DNA of 64,000 bases from Xanthostigma xanthostigma (lineage: Eukaryota > Arthropoda > Insecta > Raphidioptera > Raphidiidae). The stretch lies in NCBI GenBank assembly GCA_963575645.1, contig OY754467.1:25106501-25170500 (forward strand), in the 5' to 3' direction. The notes under the pieces were generated by a model, which saw only the letters and a list, made by a program, of their open reading frames with translations, had not been told where the DNA came from and did not search any database. The position numbers and the translations under genes are program-made. This document shows, in pieces, positions 63,640 through 64,000 of the stretch (position 1 is its first letter; each line of letters starts with the position of its first letter).

Positions 63640-64000
63640 TTTAAACTCGCCCTCATTCTCCCCCTGCGGTTTCCCATTTGGAGGTTCGTCATAAGGTCGC
63701 CCGCCTGTATGCTACTCGGTTTCGTTTTTTTGTTAAAATTTCTATTACATTCGTCCGCACACTTACTCATCTCATCCCTGACCCGAATAAACGTACTATG
63801 CAATCGCGCCATTACTTCTGCCCCATAGTTGTGGTCATAATCGTAACGTTTAGGTTGGTCAGTCATTATCTGGTCGTACGGCAATACCATATCCCGGCCG
63901 TGTACAATAAAGAACGAACTTTCGTTAGTCGAGCTATGGATCGCATTTCTATAACCCATGCAGATGTACGGGAGCCATTCGTCCCAATCATCTTGTGCGT
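63489..64000 (-). CDS. integrase C-terminal part of gypsy-like Pol, partial
   Basis: Open from the window edge to a stop at 63489. Recognisable integrase runs from WDEWLPYICMGYRNAIHSST (64000 side) through FFIVHGRDMVLPYD to SIQAGDL at about 63690; the catalytic DDE residues lie outside the window. HSST..S.F...GRD is the usual block after the Ty3/gypsy integrase core. Beyond GDL this frame loses family resemblance while the macro frame, one base off, carries the meaningful sequence. So either a programmed shift or a mutation occurs near 63690-63640. Confidence 0.75.
   Translation of the reverse strand, partial: AQDDWDEWLPYICMGYRNAIHSSTNESSFFIVHGRDMVLPYDQIMTDQPKRYDYDHNYGAEVMARLHSTFIRVRDEMSKCADECNRNFNKKTKPSSIQAGDLMTNLQMGNRRGRMRASLKCMRYQVICLRHQVLSLSRTVWRKIFIWDEALPPSFVDGFRELENYGHRE

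Larger units (their letters stand above)
60171..64000 (-). mobile_element. gypsy-like LTR retroelement with macro domain and env remnant, partial
   Basis: Minus-strand element, truncated at the window edge. In its own order: integrase C-terminal part (64000 to about 63660), half macro domain with acidic tail (63639-63013), chuvirus-like env remnant (62907-62640), a short C-terminal ORF (to 62344), 3' non-coding DNA, an inserted R1 copy (60611-61333), a polypurine tract and a 3' LTR. The region is less AT-rich than its surroundings, notably in the macro ORF. Confidence 0.75.

Noticed and set aside
1..64000. tRNA and rRNA genes
   Set aside because: No cloverleaf with A and B boxes and no rRNA-like sequence was seen on reading both strands; a covariance search was not possible here.

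Overview
The window is repeat-dense, AT-rich animal DNA, almost certainly from an insect. The evidence is an errantivirus-type Ty3/gypsy element with gag, pol and env, PIF/Harbinger, copia and jockey/CR1-like remnants, and the 3' exons of one host gene with spliceosomal introns. That gene encodes the C-terminus of a SLO2/KCNT-type potassium channel. I found no bacterial genes, rRNA, tRNA or CRISPR. The species cannot be named from this window.

Layout. 1-2.3 kb holds a dispersed repeat (called R1 here) and a degenerate hammerhead-like motif. 2.3-12.0 kb is a large foldback element whose right arm is split by an almost intact errantivirus (3768-11611; 290-bp LTRs differing at one position; CGCG target duplication). 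The foldback's left arm preserves the empty site. 15.3-19.2 kb has a TIR element filled with 83-bp tandem repeats, then repeats carrying GCGCATGCGC cores. 19.5-25 kb holds two inverted-repeat elements that each carry a decayed gene for a cysteine-rich CXC (tesmin/TSO1-like) protein; a third copy without the gene lies at 39.4-40.5 kb. 26-36 kb holds LINE fragments, MITE hairpins and a 2.6-kb near-perfect palindrome. 41.7-45.6 kb is the SLO2 3' end. 48.7-56 kb is nested repeats ending in two PIF/Harbinger elements joined at a shared TTA. 57.9-60.2 kb is a copia 3' end followed by a ~163-bp satellite. 60.2-64.0 kb is a minus-strand gypsy-like element cut by the window edge.

How the pieces work together. 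In the errantivirus, gag ends in a U-UUU-UUA slippery heptamer followed by a bulged 12-bp hairpin, in the right frame for a -1 shift into protease-RT-RNase H-integrase. A donor in the leader and an acceptor before env have matching phase, which explains why env has no good start codon of its own. The integrase tail is frameshifted, so this copy is probably not autonomous. The minus-strand gypsy element at the right edge is the most unusual object. Directly behind integrase it carries the N-terminal half of a macro (ADP-ribose-binding) domain resembling OARD1/TARG1, and then a broken chuvirus-like glycoprotein. In the channel gene, two well-supported exons (and perhaps a 96-nt cassette exon) encode the end of RCK2 and a serine/arginine-rich cytoplasmic tail.

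Repeat family names (R1, R2, R3) are local labels. All family assignments come from reading motifs, not from a database search.
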